A DNA stretch of 64,000 nucleotides from Chitinophaga pinensis. Lineage in GTDB: Bacteria; Bacteroidota; Bacteroidia; Chitinophagales; Chitinophagaceae. Positions 34,542 to 41,512 of this stretch are shown here, one piece after another. Below the pieces are notes generated by a model. It searched no databases. It had not been told where the DNA came from and saw only the letters and a list, made by a program, of their open reading frames with translations. The stretch lies in NCBI GenBank assembly GCA_902167325.1, contig LR632930.1, forward strand, positions 5,146,001 through 5,210,000. The letters run 5' to 3'. The number at the start of each line of letters is the position of its first letter. Position 1 is the stretch's first letter. The translations under genes were made by a program, and so were the position numbers.

Positions 34542-34571
34542 TATATCGATTTATTTAAAAGCATCGATATA
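34542..34571 (-). promoter_or_regulatory. Probable ArsR operator before the SDR gene
   Basis: TATATCGAT (34542-34550) and ATCGATATA (34563-34571) form a perfect 9-bp inverted repeat with a 12-base spacer. The same TATCGAT word lies in front of the ArsR gene. Confidence 0.7.
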
Positions 34572-34586
34572 TTAGGTGAAAAAAAA

Positions 34587-34856
34587 TCAGCTAAGCTGAA
34601 GGAAGAACATTGAAAGGTGTTTCATCATCTCCTTATTAATAGTCAGCGATACATTCCGGCCCTCCTTCGTGCTGATAAGCACGCCGCTGTCTACCAATAT
34701 CTTGATGTGATGGGACACAGTTGGCTGAGAAAGGCAGATCATATCCTGGATTTCCCCACAGCAACAGTTCTCCTGCCTGGCCAACTTCAACAGTATAGCC
34801 ATCCGGTTTTTATCCGCCAGAGCATTTGCCGCCTTCTCGATCATCGCTGCGTCCAT
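34587..34856 (-). CDS. ArsR/SmtB-family regulator
   Basis: 89 residues, a minimal winged-helix repressor: NRMAILLKLARQ, then the recognition helices CLSQPTVSHHIKILVDSGVLISTKEGRNVSLTINKEMM. A cluster of three cysteines (ENCCCGEIQ, about residues 29-37) in the alpha-3 region recalls ELCVCDL-type metal or metalloid sites, though it could sense oxidants. The ATG lies 4 bases after a perfect TATATTTG box, which suggests a leaderless transcript or use of the second ATG at 34847. It is co-oriented with the SDR gene and likely regulates it. Confidence 0.88.
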   Translation of the reverse strand: MDAAMIEKAANALADKNRMAILLKLARQENCCCGEIQDMICLSQPTVSHHIKILVDSGVLISTKEGRNVSLTINKEMMKHLSMFFLQLS

Positions 34857-34860
34857 GATG

Positions 34861-34891
34861 CAAATATAGGAACATTTTTGAAATATCGAAA
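34861..34891 (-). promoter_or_regulatory. Promoter of the ArsR gene
   Basis: On the minus strand TTTC (34891-34888), 19 bases, then TATATTTG (34868-34861), ending 4 bases before the ATG. Confidence 0.65.
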
Positions 34892-34900
34892 TCTATCGAT
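34883..34900 (-). promoter_or_regulatory. Probable ArsR autoregulatory site
   Basis: ATATCGA (34883-34889) and TATCGAT (34894-34900) overlap the upstream promoter element of the ArsR gene and share the word found in the operator at 34542-34571. Confidence 0.55.
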
Positions 34901-34919
34901 TTATTTTTTTTCTCCCCCC

Positions 34920-36392
34920 CTAGAGCAACGGACTGAACAACCTTACCACTGCTTCCGACAGCCGGATCCACCTCCCCCGCTCCCGCCACGCAGCCAGATC
35001 CAGCTGCTCACTAAACAGGCAATCCTGCAGGAATGCTTCTGTCAGCTTCCAGTTCATTTCCCGGCTATACACGAATGCGTTTACTTCGAAGTTGAAATCG
35101 AAGCTCCGGATATCCATGTTGGCGGTGCCTACCACGCTCAGGGTATCATCCACCACCATCGTTTTCGCATGTACGAAGCCTTTGTTGTACTTGTAGATCC
35201 GTACGCCACAGGCAAGGAGATCTTCATAAAAAGACTCCGCCGCCCTGTTCACCAGGCGGCTGTCGCTAATGCCGGGCACCAGCAGGCGTACATCCACACC
35301 GGAAAGTGCGGCCTGTTGCAGGGCGTTGAATATGGCTTCGTTAGGGATGAAGTAAGGTGTGGTGATGTACACAGAGCGCTGTGCCTGATTGATGGCAGCG
35401 AGGTACGACAGCATAATGGAAGACCTTTCCGAATCCGGACCACTGGCTGCGATCTGCACAAGATCCTTCCCGGTAACGGGGATATCGGGGAAAAACTCGT
35501 GGGTGATGGGAAGATCGGATTCCGCACAGAAGTTCCAATCGCCCATAAAAAGGAACTGCAGCGTATGTACGCCCTGTCCTTTAATGCACAGATGAGAATC
35601 GCGCCAAAAGGGCCAGTTCTTATGTTTTTTACGGTATTGGGGATCGTTGATGTACCGGTCTGCCACATTGATGCCTCCAACAAACCCGGTATGCCCGTCG
35701 ATCACTACGATCTTACGGTGGTTGCGGTAGTTGAGGCGGTTTGCCAGGAGGCGGACGCGGTAGAAGGGGAACACTTCCACTCCTGCCGTTCTCATTTCAC
35801 GGAGGAAGCGGCGGTTGATATCATGACTGCCGAAATCGTCGTAGATGAAGCGTACTTCCACACCTTCAGCGGCTTTGGCTTTAAGTACGTCCATGATCTC
35901 CCGGCCGATACCTGTTTCTTCAAAAATGTAATATTCGAGGTGAATGTGATGTTTGGCAGAACGGAGCGCGTCCAGCATCATGGGGAATTTCTCTTCTCCG
36001 TTCAGCAGCAGCACGGTTTCATTATCCGGTGTGAGGGGTGATAAAGAATCCCGGAAGAGGAGGCGCGCAATGCCGGTTTTATTGGAAACGAGGTCGGAAT
36101 GCTCGAGGAGGGTTTGCCGGTTTTCGCGTCGGAGGTAGTCCTGTAGCCGTTCGCTGAGGCGTACGTTACTCATCCATTTGCGGCTGTATATCCGGTTGAT
36201 CCGGCGGTTAACACCTATCAGGAGGTATACTAACACCCCGATGCCCGGAAGGAAAAACAACAGGAGCAGGTAAGCAAGCGTTTTGCCGGTTGAGCGGGTT
36301 TCGAGCAACGCCTTCATGGCCACCAGGAAGGTGATGCCGTAGAGAATTACGATGCCGATGGACTGCCAGTGCTCTTTGAGGAAATTCAACAT
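34920..36392 (-). CDS. cls: Cardiolipin synthase (phospholipase D family)
   Basis: 490 residues from the ATG at 36392 (an in-frame TTG two codons up is less likely). Two N-terminal membrane helices (about 10-30 and 40-60) precede two PLD motifs: HRK-IVVID (H225, K227, D232) and HAK-TMVVDD (H408, K410, D415), each followed by the usual GG/G-T-N pattern. It joins two phosphatidylglycerols, or PG and PE, into cardiolipin at the inner membrane. Length and order match ClsA. The start lies 124 bases after the neighbouring Spy-like gene ends. Confidence 0.92.
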   Translation of the reverse strand: MLNFLKEHWQSIGIVILYGITFLVAMKALLETRSTGKTLAYLLLLFFLPGIGVLVYLLIGVNRRINRIYSRKWMSNVRLSERLQDYLRRENRQTLLEHSDLVSNKTGIARLLFRDSLSPLTPDNETVLLLNGEEKFPMMLDALRSAKHHIHLEYYIFEETGIGREIMDVLKAKAAEGVEVRFIYDDFGSHDINRRFLREMRTAGVEVFPFYRVRLLANRLNYRNHRKIVVIDGHTGFVGGINVADRYINDPQYRKKHKNWPFWRDSHLCIKGQGVHTLQFLFMGDWNFCAESDLPITHEFFPDIPVTGKDLVQIAASGPDSERSSIMLSYLAAINQAQRSVYITTPYFIPNEAIFNALQQAALSGVDVRLLVPGISDSRLVNRAAESFYEDLLACGVRIYKYNKGFVHAKTMVVDDTLSVVGTANMDIRSFDFNFEVNAFVYSREMNWKLTEAFLQDCLFSEQLDLAAWRERGRWIRLSEAVVRLFSPLL

Positions 36393-36438
36393 GAACAACA
36401 GATCTGCCGCAATAATACGATAAATCCGGCAAGGGCAT

Positions 36439-36495
36439 AAAAAAGCCGTACCCTACTGCGTGCATTCTTCCTGGTTATATGCAGTAAGGTACGGC
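36439..36495 (-). terminator. Terminator of the sigma/Spy-like gene unit
   Basis: On the minus strand GCCGTACC-type arms (36445-36452 with 36488-36495) form a long imperfect stem that also pairs ACTGC with GCAGT, followed by five or more T. Confidence 0.75.
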
Positions 36496-36516
36496 CAGGC
36501 TCGTGACAAAAAATGC

Positions 36517-36912
36517 CTAACGCTGTCCGCCGCCACCGCCGCGGTTACCACCACGTTGGCGCATAGCTTCCTGTTGCTCTTTGTACTTTTTGAACTGATC
36601 GTCGGTGAGGATAGCTTTCACTTTCTCATCGCGGTCGTTGTTCAGTTTCTGGAAAGTTTCCCGGTCGGGGCGGTTACCGGATGCCTGCGCATCTTCGCGC
36701 ATTTTCTGTTGCTCTTTGAAGCTGCGGGTGAAAAGGGTGTCGAGTTTGGTCACCTGATCTTTGCTGAGCTGAAGCTCTGGCGTCAGGCGTTCGAGCATCA
36801 TTTTAACGCGTTCTTCAACGGTGCGGCGCTGTTGACCGCCACCTTGCTGGGCGTAAGCTCCCAGGCCCATCGTGATGATCAGGGCCAATGTTAACAGAAT
36901 TCTGTTCTTCAT
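36517..36912 (-). CDS. Spy/CpxP-like periplasmic protein with Gly/Arg-rich ends
   Basis: 131 residues. A signal peptide ends near GAYAQ (21). The body is helical and charged with a repeated LT/LS..Q pattern (LTPELQLSKDQVTKLDTLF, AILTDDQFKKY) like LTxxQ proteins of the Spy/CpxP group. Both ends are low-complexity: QQGGGQQRR after cleavage and RQRGGNRGGGGGQR at the C terminus. Last gene of the minus-strand unit that begins with the sigma factor or the barrel protein. A role in envelope stress sensing or chaperoning is inferred. Confidence 0.75.
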   Translation of the reverse strand: MKNRILLTLALIITMGLGAYAQQGGGQQRRTVEERVKMMLERLTPELQLSKDQVTKLDTLFTRSFKEQQKMREDAQASGNRPDRETFQKLNNDRDEKVKAILTDDQFKKYKEQQEAMRQRGGNRGGGGGQR

Positions 36913-36938
36913 GTGGTGCGTATTTGAGGGTTTCGTGT

Positions 36939-37463
36939 TTAGTGGTTGGAGGCAGGAGTTTTACGGGTGCTGTCTTCCCGGGGTGCCCCTTTACGCCATG
37001 GACCGTTCATCTTTTTGAGCACCATTTGCACCACGGAATCGAACCGTGGCTGCTGCTCGGCCGTGCAGAGCGCACGAACCTGCTGAAAGTGCCGGAACGT
37101 TTGAATATCAATTTGTTTCTGCCGGAACGCGATACTATCGGCCGAGGCATTCACCACGGAATCCGGTACAGATGATTCATTGAGCAGTTTATAGAAATTA
37201 TCTTTCGCAGTACGCATTTCGCCGAATGATGGTTTCATTCTTTCCCAGTGTTGCTCTTTAAGCTGGCGGTAGGATTCGAGTTGTTCTTTACTGAAACCCA
37301 CTTCTTTTTCCAGCAACTGCATTACTTCTCCGCGCGGAGGCCGACCTTTGGAATGCTCTTCCGGCTTTTTCCAGACGATAAAACACACCAGGAACAAGTT
37401 GGTCAACAGGAGCAAAATCACCAGGACGCTTAATACTTTATGCTTCGCAAAGGCTTCCCTCAT
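36939..37463 (-). CDS. Membrane-anchored CnrX/Spy-like protein
   Basis: 174 residues: an N-terminal membrane helix (about 10-30), then a periplasmic helical hairpin (EVGFSKEQLESYRQLKEQHWERMKPSFGEMRTAKDNFYKLL ... FRHFQQVRALCTAEQQPRFDSVV) like heavy-metal sensor/CnrX-type proteins. Its start overlaps the stop of the probable anti-sigma gene by 4 bases, so they are co-translated. By position it could be the signal-sensing partner of that protein. Function inferred from context only. Confidence 0.7.
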   Translation of the reverse strand: MREAFAKHKVLSVLVILLLLTNLFLVCFIVWKKPEEHSKGRPPRGEVMQLLEKEVGFSKEQLESYRQLKEQHWERMKPSFGEMRTAKDNFYKLLNESSVPDSVVNASADSIAFRQKQIDIQTFRHFQQVRALCTAEQQPRFDSVVQMVLKKMNGPWRKGAPREDSTRKTPASNH

Positions 37464-37804
37464 TGCGGATCATTTTTTTCGATATCATAAAAAGTGTTGA
37501 TTCCCAAGGCATATTCATCAGCAAATGCCTGCTGTAGCGAAGCCTGTTCTGTACGTTCAGAAGGTTTCCACTGCGTAATGGCCAGCGTACCGTTCAGCCC
37601 CAGGATCAGTGCGATGGCGGTAAACGCTATGGCAGGCCGGGTAATAACCGCGATCAAACGGTCCCAGCCATCTACCGGTTCCTTCCGCAGCATTCTTGCC
37701 CTGAGACGGGTAAAGAAGAACCCGTCCGGCTCCGCTCGCTGCACCCCGTCGAGGCTGGCAAGCGTCCGTTCGATTTCCCGATTTATGTCTTTTCCCTGTG
37801 TCAT
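37460..37804 (-). CDS. Probable anti-sigma factor (single-pass membrane protein)
   Basis: 114 residues: a soluble N-terminal part (about 1-48), one membrane helix (about 50-72, AIAFTAIALILGLNGTLAI) and a short periplasmic tail. No known anti-sigma domain is recognised, but it lies 45 bases after an ECF sigma gene and overlaps the CnrX-like gene, the usual place of a membrane anti-sigma factor in this phylum. Confidence 0.65.
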   Translation of the reverse strand: MTQGKDINREIERTLASLDGVQRAEPDGFFFTRLRARMLRKEPVDGWDRLIAVITRPAIAFTAIALILGLNGTLAITQWKPSERTEQASLQQAFADEYALGINTFYDIEKNDPQ

Positions 37805-37849
37805 ATCGCTGTATTTAAGTTAGACGATGTTTCTCTTAAAACCTTTCGT

Positions 37850-38416
37850 TTATTCTCCTTCCCGGTAATATTTTTCCAATTGCTGCCGCAAATTCTGCCT
37901 TGCCCGGTGTAAAAGCCCCTCTACGGCGGAAACGCTTGCATCCATAATTCCACCGATCTCCTTACTGCTCAGTCCTTCCAGTTTATGCAGCACAAATGCC
38001 GCTTTCTGACTGTCCGGCAGCCGGCCGATGGCTTTAAAAAGCAGCTGCGAGCGCTCTTTATTGGCCAGTTCTACCCCGGGATGATGAAAATCCGGCGGGT
38101 CTACCACCAATTCCTGCTGATCCCCGAAGATACTCATCACTTTACCCCACCGCTTTTTCCTTGTCTTCTTCCGCAAAAAATCGAGGCACTTGGTAACCGT
38201 GATCCTGTACAGCCAGGTGGAAATTTTCGATTCCCCTTTAAACGTACCGATCGACTCAAACACCTGCATAAACACCTCTTGCGACACGTCTTCCGCATCG
38301 GCTGTGTTTTGCAGTATGCCCAGCGCGGTGTTATACACCATGCCCTGCCACTGCGCCACCAGCTCTCTGAAGGCCGCTTCGCTACCCTGCTTCAAATTTG
38401 CGATGTTGTCCGTCAA
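37850..38416 (-). CDS. ECF RNA polymerase sigma factor
   Basis: 188 residues with sigma region 2 (GMVYNTALGILQNTADAEDVSQEVFMQVFESIGTFKGESKISTWLYRITVTKCLDFLRKKTRKKR, about 25-90) and region 4 (GRLPDSQKAAFVLHKLEGLSSKEIGGIMDASVSAVEGLLHRARQNLRQQL, about 130-180). It should redirect RNA polymerase to an envelope or nutrient regulon. Downstream lie the probable anti-sigma and two Spy/CnrX-like proteins; upstream, 51 bases away on the same strand, is a barrel protein. Confidence 0.93.
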   Translation of the reverse strand: MTDNIANLKQGSEAAFRELVAQWQGMVYNTALGILQNTADAEDVSQEVFMQVFESIGTFKGESKISTWLYRITVTKCLDFLRKKTRKKRWGKVMSIFGDQQELVVDPPDFHHPGVELANKERSQLLFKAIGRLPDSQKAAFVLHKLEGLSSKEIGGIMDASVSAVEGLLHRARQNLRQQLEKYYREGE

Positions 38417-38467
38417 TTGGCGGTTTTATAGTTTGGTTAAATCGGTACTGCTGAATTGTTAGTAAGG

Positions 38468-41392
38468 TTAAAAGGAAGCTGGCCTGCCCATCATACCACC
38501 GCCGGGAGGAGGTCCGTAACCACCGGGTTCACGCTCGAACCTGCGGCGTTCCCCGCCTTCAGACTGCTTTGCCTTACCAAAATTCCGCAGCCGGTAGGTA
38601 AAAGTAAGCATAAAATACTGGGTGAGTGCCTGGTTCTGGGAATCCACAATGTCTAACCCGTTCACACTCCGGTTGATGCTACGGTTCTGTTTCAGCAGGT
38701 CAAATACTGACGCACGCAGCTCTCCGCGCTGGTTCTTCAGGAACTTCTTACCCACGCTCGCATTCCAGAGCCAGAAGCGCTGGTCGAAACCGTCGCCCAG
38801 CCCCTTCGTGAACGTATGATTGATCTCGTTCTGCAATACCCAGCCCGATTTACTCAGGAGGTTCACCGATGCCCGGGCATTATGTGTGGAGTAGTTACCA
38901 TTATTAGCCGGCTCAATCGTGTTGTTGATAACGTTGAACACTGCATCGTAAGACACCGTGAAGTCGATGTACTCGCTGATGTTACTGCTCACTACCGCAC
39001 CGAGGTTGTAGTTGTAGTTATGGGTAAATCCATTGATCTGGTTGCTGATACCGGGGATCTTTTCATAACCCGCACCCGCATTCAGGTTGAAGTTGGATTT
39101 GATGAACTTCAGCGGTACGCCGTATGTGAAGAAAGACCTTGCACTGAAATACCCGTCCATATTCGTGGCTTTCGACAGGCGGCCACCCCGCTTCAGGGTA
39201 TCCGTAGGCGTCAGCAGGGAGTCTTTTGCCGTGGCGGAATAAATCGCATTGGCGATATAATCCTGGCGGGTTTGTACAAACAGGTTGGCAAAGAAGTTCT
39301 GGCCATTTTTTGTATTCGTGTAGGTATACCGGCCAGATACCATGTGCCCGTACATCTGTTTCAGATCAGGGTTACCGATAGACACGCTGGTTAATCCGGA
39401 ATAGATATAAACATCCTGCAACTGATCGATGGAAGGCTGGTTGGTAGAAGAGCGGTAGAACAGGCGGATACGGCCATATTCACCGGTTTTCGCCTGCAGC
39501 ATGAGGTTAGGCAGCACGTTTGCGAAATGCTGCTTCACCGAAGCTGTGGTGGGATAAGTACGGTGACTTTCCATTTCGGCATACTGATAATTAGCACCTA
39601 CACTCAGCATACGGTCGCGGTTACCAATACGGTAGCTAAGTCCGGCAGACTGTGTATTGTAATCGTTATTAAACATGTTCGACTGCGAAGCGTCGAGGAT
39701 GGTATAGTCTTTCCCTGTAAAATCGTACTGGTAAGCCCTGCGGTCGGCTTCGTTATGCGACCAGGAAGGGTTATACGTCAGCTGCAGCTGCCCCATTTTA
39801 CCTACCGGTTCGGTGTAAGACACGTTCAGGTTCAGGGATTTTCCGCTGGAAAGCGGGCGTACCCTTTGGCGCAGGGAGTCGTTATTGGAAGGCTCCTTCG
39901 GATAATCGAGGTCGCTGTTCGTAAAGTTTTCGCCTTTACGGTCGTTGGTTGCACCGCCTATCCCTAAGGAGATCGTTCTCCCTTTTTTGGCGAAAGCATG
40001 CCGGTATGTAAGGTTACCGTTGAAGTTGTAACCGGAGTTATAGTTATCGGTATTCCGGAGGTTGGTGCTCAGCAATTCATCTGCGAAGAAAGTGTTACCA
40101 AAATTATTCGAGAACGAATTGTTCTTCTGGAAGCTGACGCCGGGTGTAAAGATGATGGAATTATTAGAGTCGATATTATACTCCAGCCGCATATTAACGC
40201 GGTGGTTATAGTTCTTACTCCCGGTATATGCCGTATCGTTTTCGAGCTGAACCCCTTCGCTGAACTGTGTTTGCGTACGGGTCACCTCCATATTGCTGCT
40301 ATTACTGTTATTGAAGAAGTAGCTGGCATTGAAATTCACTTTCTTCCCCCAGGTATCGTTATAGTTAAACCCGATGGAATTAGTCTTGTTCAGGCCATTT
40401 TGCCCGCCTACGAGGAAGTTGCTGTTGCCGCCGCCGCCGCCGAAGCTACCGCCTCCGCCGCCACGGCCACCACCACCACCACGGGGACCTCTTCCACCAC
40501 CGCCACGGCCGCCACCGCCACCGGCATTCTGCACACCCAGCAGGTCTTGCGAGGAGAAGTTCTGCTGGTTGACGTTATTGGTCATCCCGATGATGGAGAT
40601 GCGTTTATTTTCTTTGAAAAGGTTCACGTTACCGCCTGCGGAATACCGTCCTTCGGTACCATATCCGGCAAACAGTTTACCAAACTGGCCCTGGCGCATT
40701 TCTGCACGGGTCACGATATTGATGGCTTTGGTGGTATTACCGTCGTCGAAGCCGGTGAAGCGCGACTGGTCGCTCATGCGGTCAAACACTTCTATTTTGG
40801 AGATCACTTCTGCCGGCAGGTTGCGCAGCGCCAGTGTAGCATCTTCCCCGAAGAACTCTTTACCATCCACAGTCACTTTCCGTACTTCTTCCCCGCCTGC
40901 TTTCACGGTACCGTTTTCCACGGTGATACCGGGCATTTTACGGATGAGGTCTTCCCCGCTGGCGTCAGGGTTTACTTTATAAGCATCGGCATTAAACTGC
41001 AGGGTATCCCCCTTTTGCTGGGAAGGCGGCACCTGGCCTTTGATCACTACTTCCTTCAGGTCTTTCGAAGATTTAGGAAGCAGGATGGTGCCCAGGTCCT
41101 GCGTTTCGGCCTGTAGCATAATAGCCCTTTGCAGCTCGCCGTAGCCTACGTAAGAGATGGTGAGCAGGTAAGGCTGCTGCGACAGCCCGGTTATCTCAAA
41201 AGCCCCGTTGGGACCGGTGATGGCCTGTTTACGAAAGTTCGCGTTTTCAGGGCTTGTTACCCGGATGGTTGCGTTCTTTAATGCGGTACTATCTCCCTTA
41301 TCCTTCAACACACCTTTCAGTACCAGGTTTTGCGCTTTTGTTAACTGTGCGCAGGTCAGCATAATAATTGTAAAGATCAGTGCAAGCCGCAT
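38468..41392 (-). CDS. Outer-membrane beta-barrel protein with CarboxypepD-like domain
   Basis: 974 residues from the ATG at 41392, where a signal peptide begins (MRLALIFTIIMLTCAQLTKAQ); the longer frame reads back through a terminator. Order: regulatory-like beta domain (about 22-105), TonB-dependent plug (LRKMPGITVENGTVKAGGEEVRKVTVDGKEFFGED, NIVTR), then a large barrel. A Gly/Arg-rich segment (about 286-322) has runs of GGGG broken by R, P and S, and the tail reads RRRFEREPGGYGPPPGGGMMGRPASF. It belongs to the outer-membrane beta-barrel group without a SusD partner. Its ligand is unknown; the ECF sigma gene follows. Confidence 0.85.
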   Translation of the reverse strand: MRLALIFTIIMLTCAQLTKAQNLVLKGVLKDKGDSTALKNATIRVTSPENANFRKQAITGPNGAFEITGLSQQPYLLTISYVGYGELQRAIMLQAETQDLGTILLPKSSKDLKEVVIKGQVPPSQQKGDTLQFNADAYKVNPDASGEDLIRKMPGITVENGTVKAGGEEVRKVTVDGKEFFGEDATLALRNLPAEVISKIEVFDRMSDQSRFTGFDDGNTTKAINIVTRAEMRQGQFGKLFAGYGTEGRYSAGGNVNLFKENKRISIIGMTNNVNQQNFSSQDLLGVQNAGGGGGRGGGGRGPRGGGGGRGGGGGSFGGGGGNSNFLVGGQNGLNKTNSIGFNYNDTWGKKVNFNASYFFNNSNSSNMEVTRTQTQFSEGVQLENDTAYTGSKNYNHRVNMRLEYNIDSNNSIIFTPGVSFQKNNSFSNNFGNTFFADELLSTNLRNTDNYNSGYNFNGNLTYRHAFAKKGRTISLGIGGATNDRKGENFTNSDLDYPKEPSNNDSLRQRVRPLSSGKSLNLNVSYTEPVGKMGQLQLTYNPSWSHNEADRRAYQYDFTGKDYTILDASQSNMFNNDYNTQSAGLSYRIGNRDRMLSVGANYQYAEMESHRTYPTTASVKQHFANVLPNLMLQAKTGEYGRIRLFYRSSTNQPSIDQLQDVYIYSGLTSVSIGNPDLKQMYGHMVSGRYTYTNTKNGQNFFANLFVQTRQDYIANAIYSATAKDSLLTPTDTLKRGGRLSKATNMDGYFSARSFFTYGVPLKFIKSNFNLNAGAGYEKIPGISNQINGFTHNYNYNLGAVVSSNISEYIDFTVSYDAVFNVINNTIEPANNGNYSTHNARASVNLLSKSGWVLQNEINHTFTKGLGDGFDQRFWLWNASVGKKFLKNQRGELRASVFDLLKQNRSINRSVNGLDIVDSQNQALTQYFMLTFTYRLRNFGKAKQSEGGERRRFEREPGGYGPPPGGGMMGRPASF

Positions 41393-41455
41393 ATATCGGT
41401 GGTTATTCTGAAGAGTTGGACGCCAAACTTTAACAAAACCTCTGCCGTTCATCAC

Positions 41456-41491
41456 AAAAAAGCGCGGGGCGCCCATTGGGCACCCCGCGCT
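41456..41491 (-). terminator. Terminator of the S9 peptidase gene
   Basis: On the minus strand AGCGCGGGG (41461-41469) and CCCCGCGCT (41483-41491) pair perfectly, with an inner GCCC/GGGC stem, followed by five T. Confidence 0.85.
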
Positions 41492-41512
41492 GTATGTTTA
41501 CAATGATAAAGA

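Noticed and set aside
34617..36041. Long plus-strand frame of 474 residues opposite the cardiolipin synthase
   Set aside because: It is the antisense frame of a conserved PLD gene, with no family pattern and no promoter.
39998..41116. Plus-strand frame of 372 residues opposite the barrel protein
   Set aside because: It mirrors the Gly-rich coding region and contains an Ala/Thr low-complexity stretch that follows from the opposite strand.
41393..41476. 28-codon extension upstream of the barrel protein
   Set aside because: It translates the terminator hairpin of the S9 peptidase gene; a signal peptide starts at the ATG at 41392.
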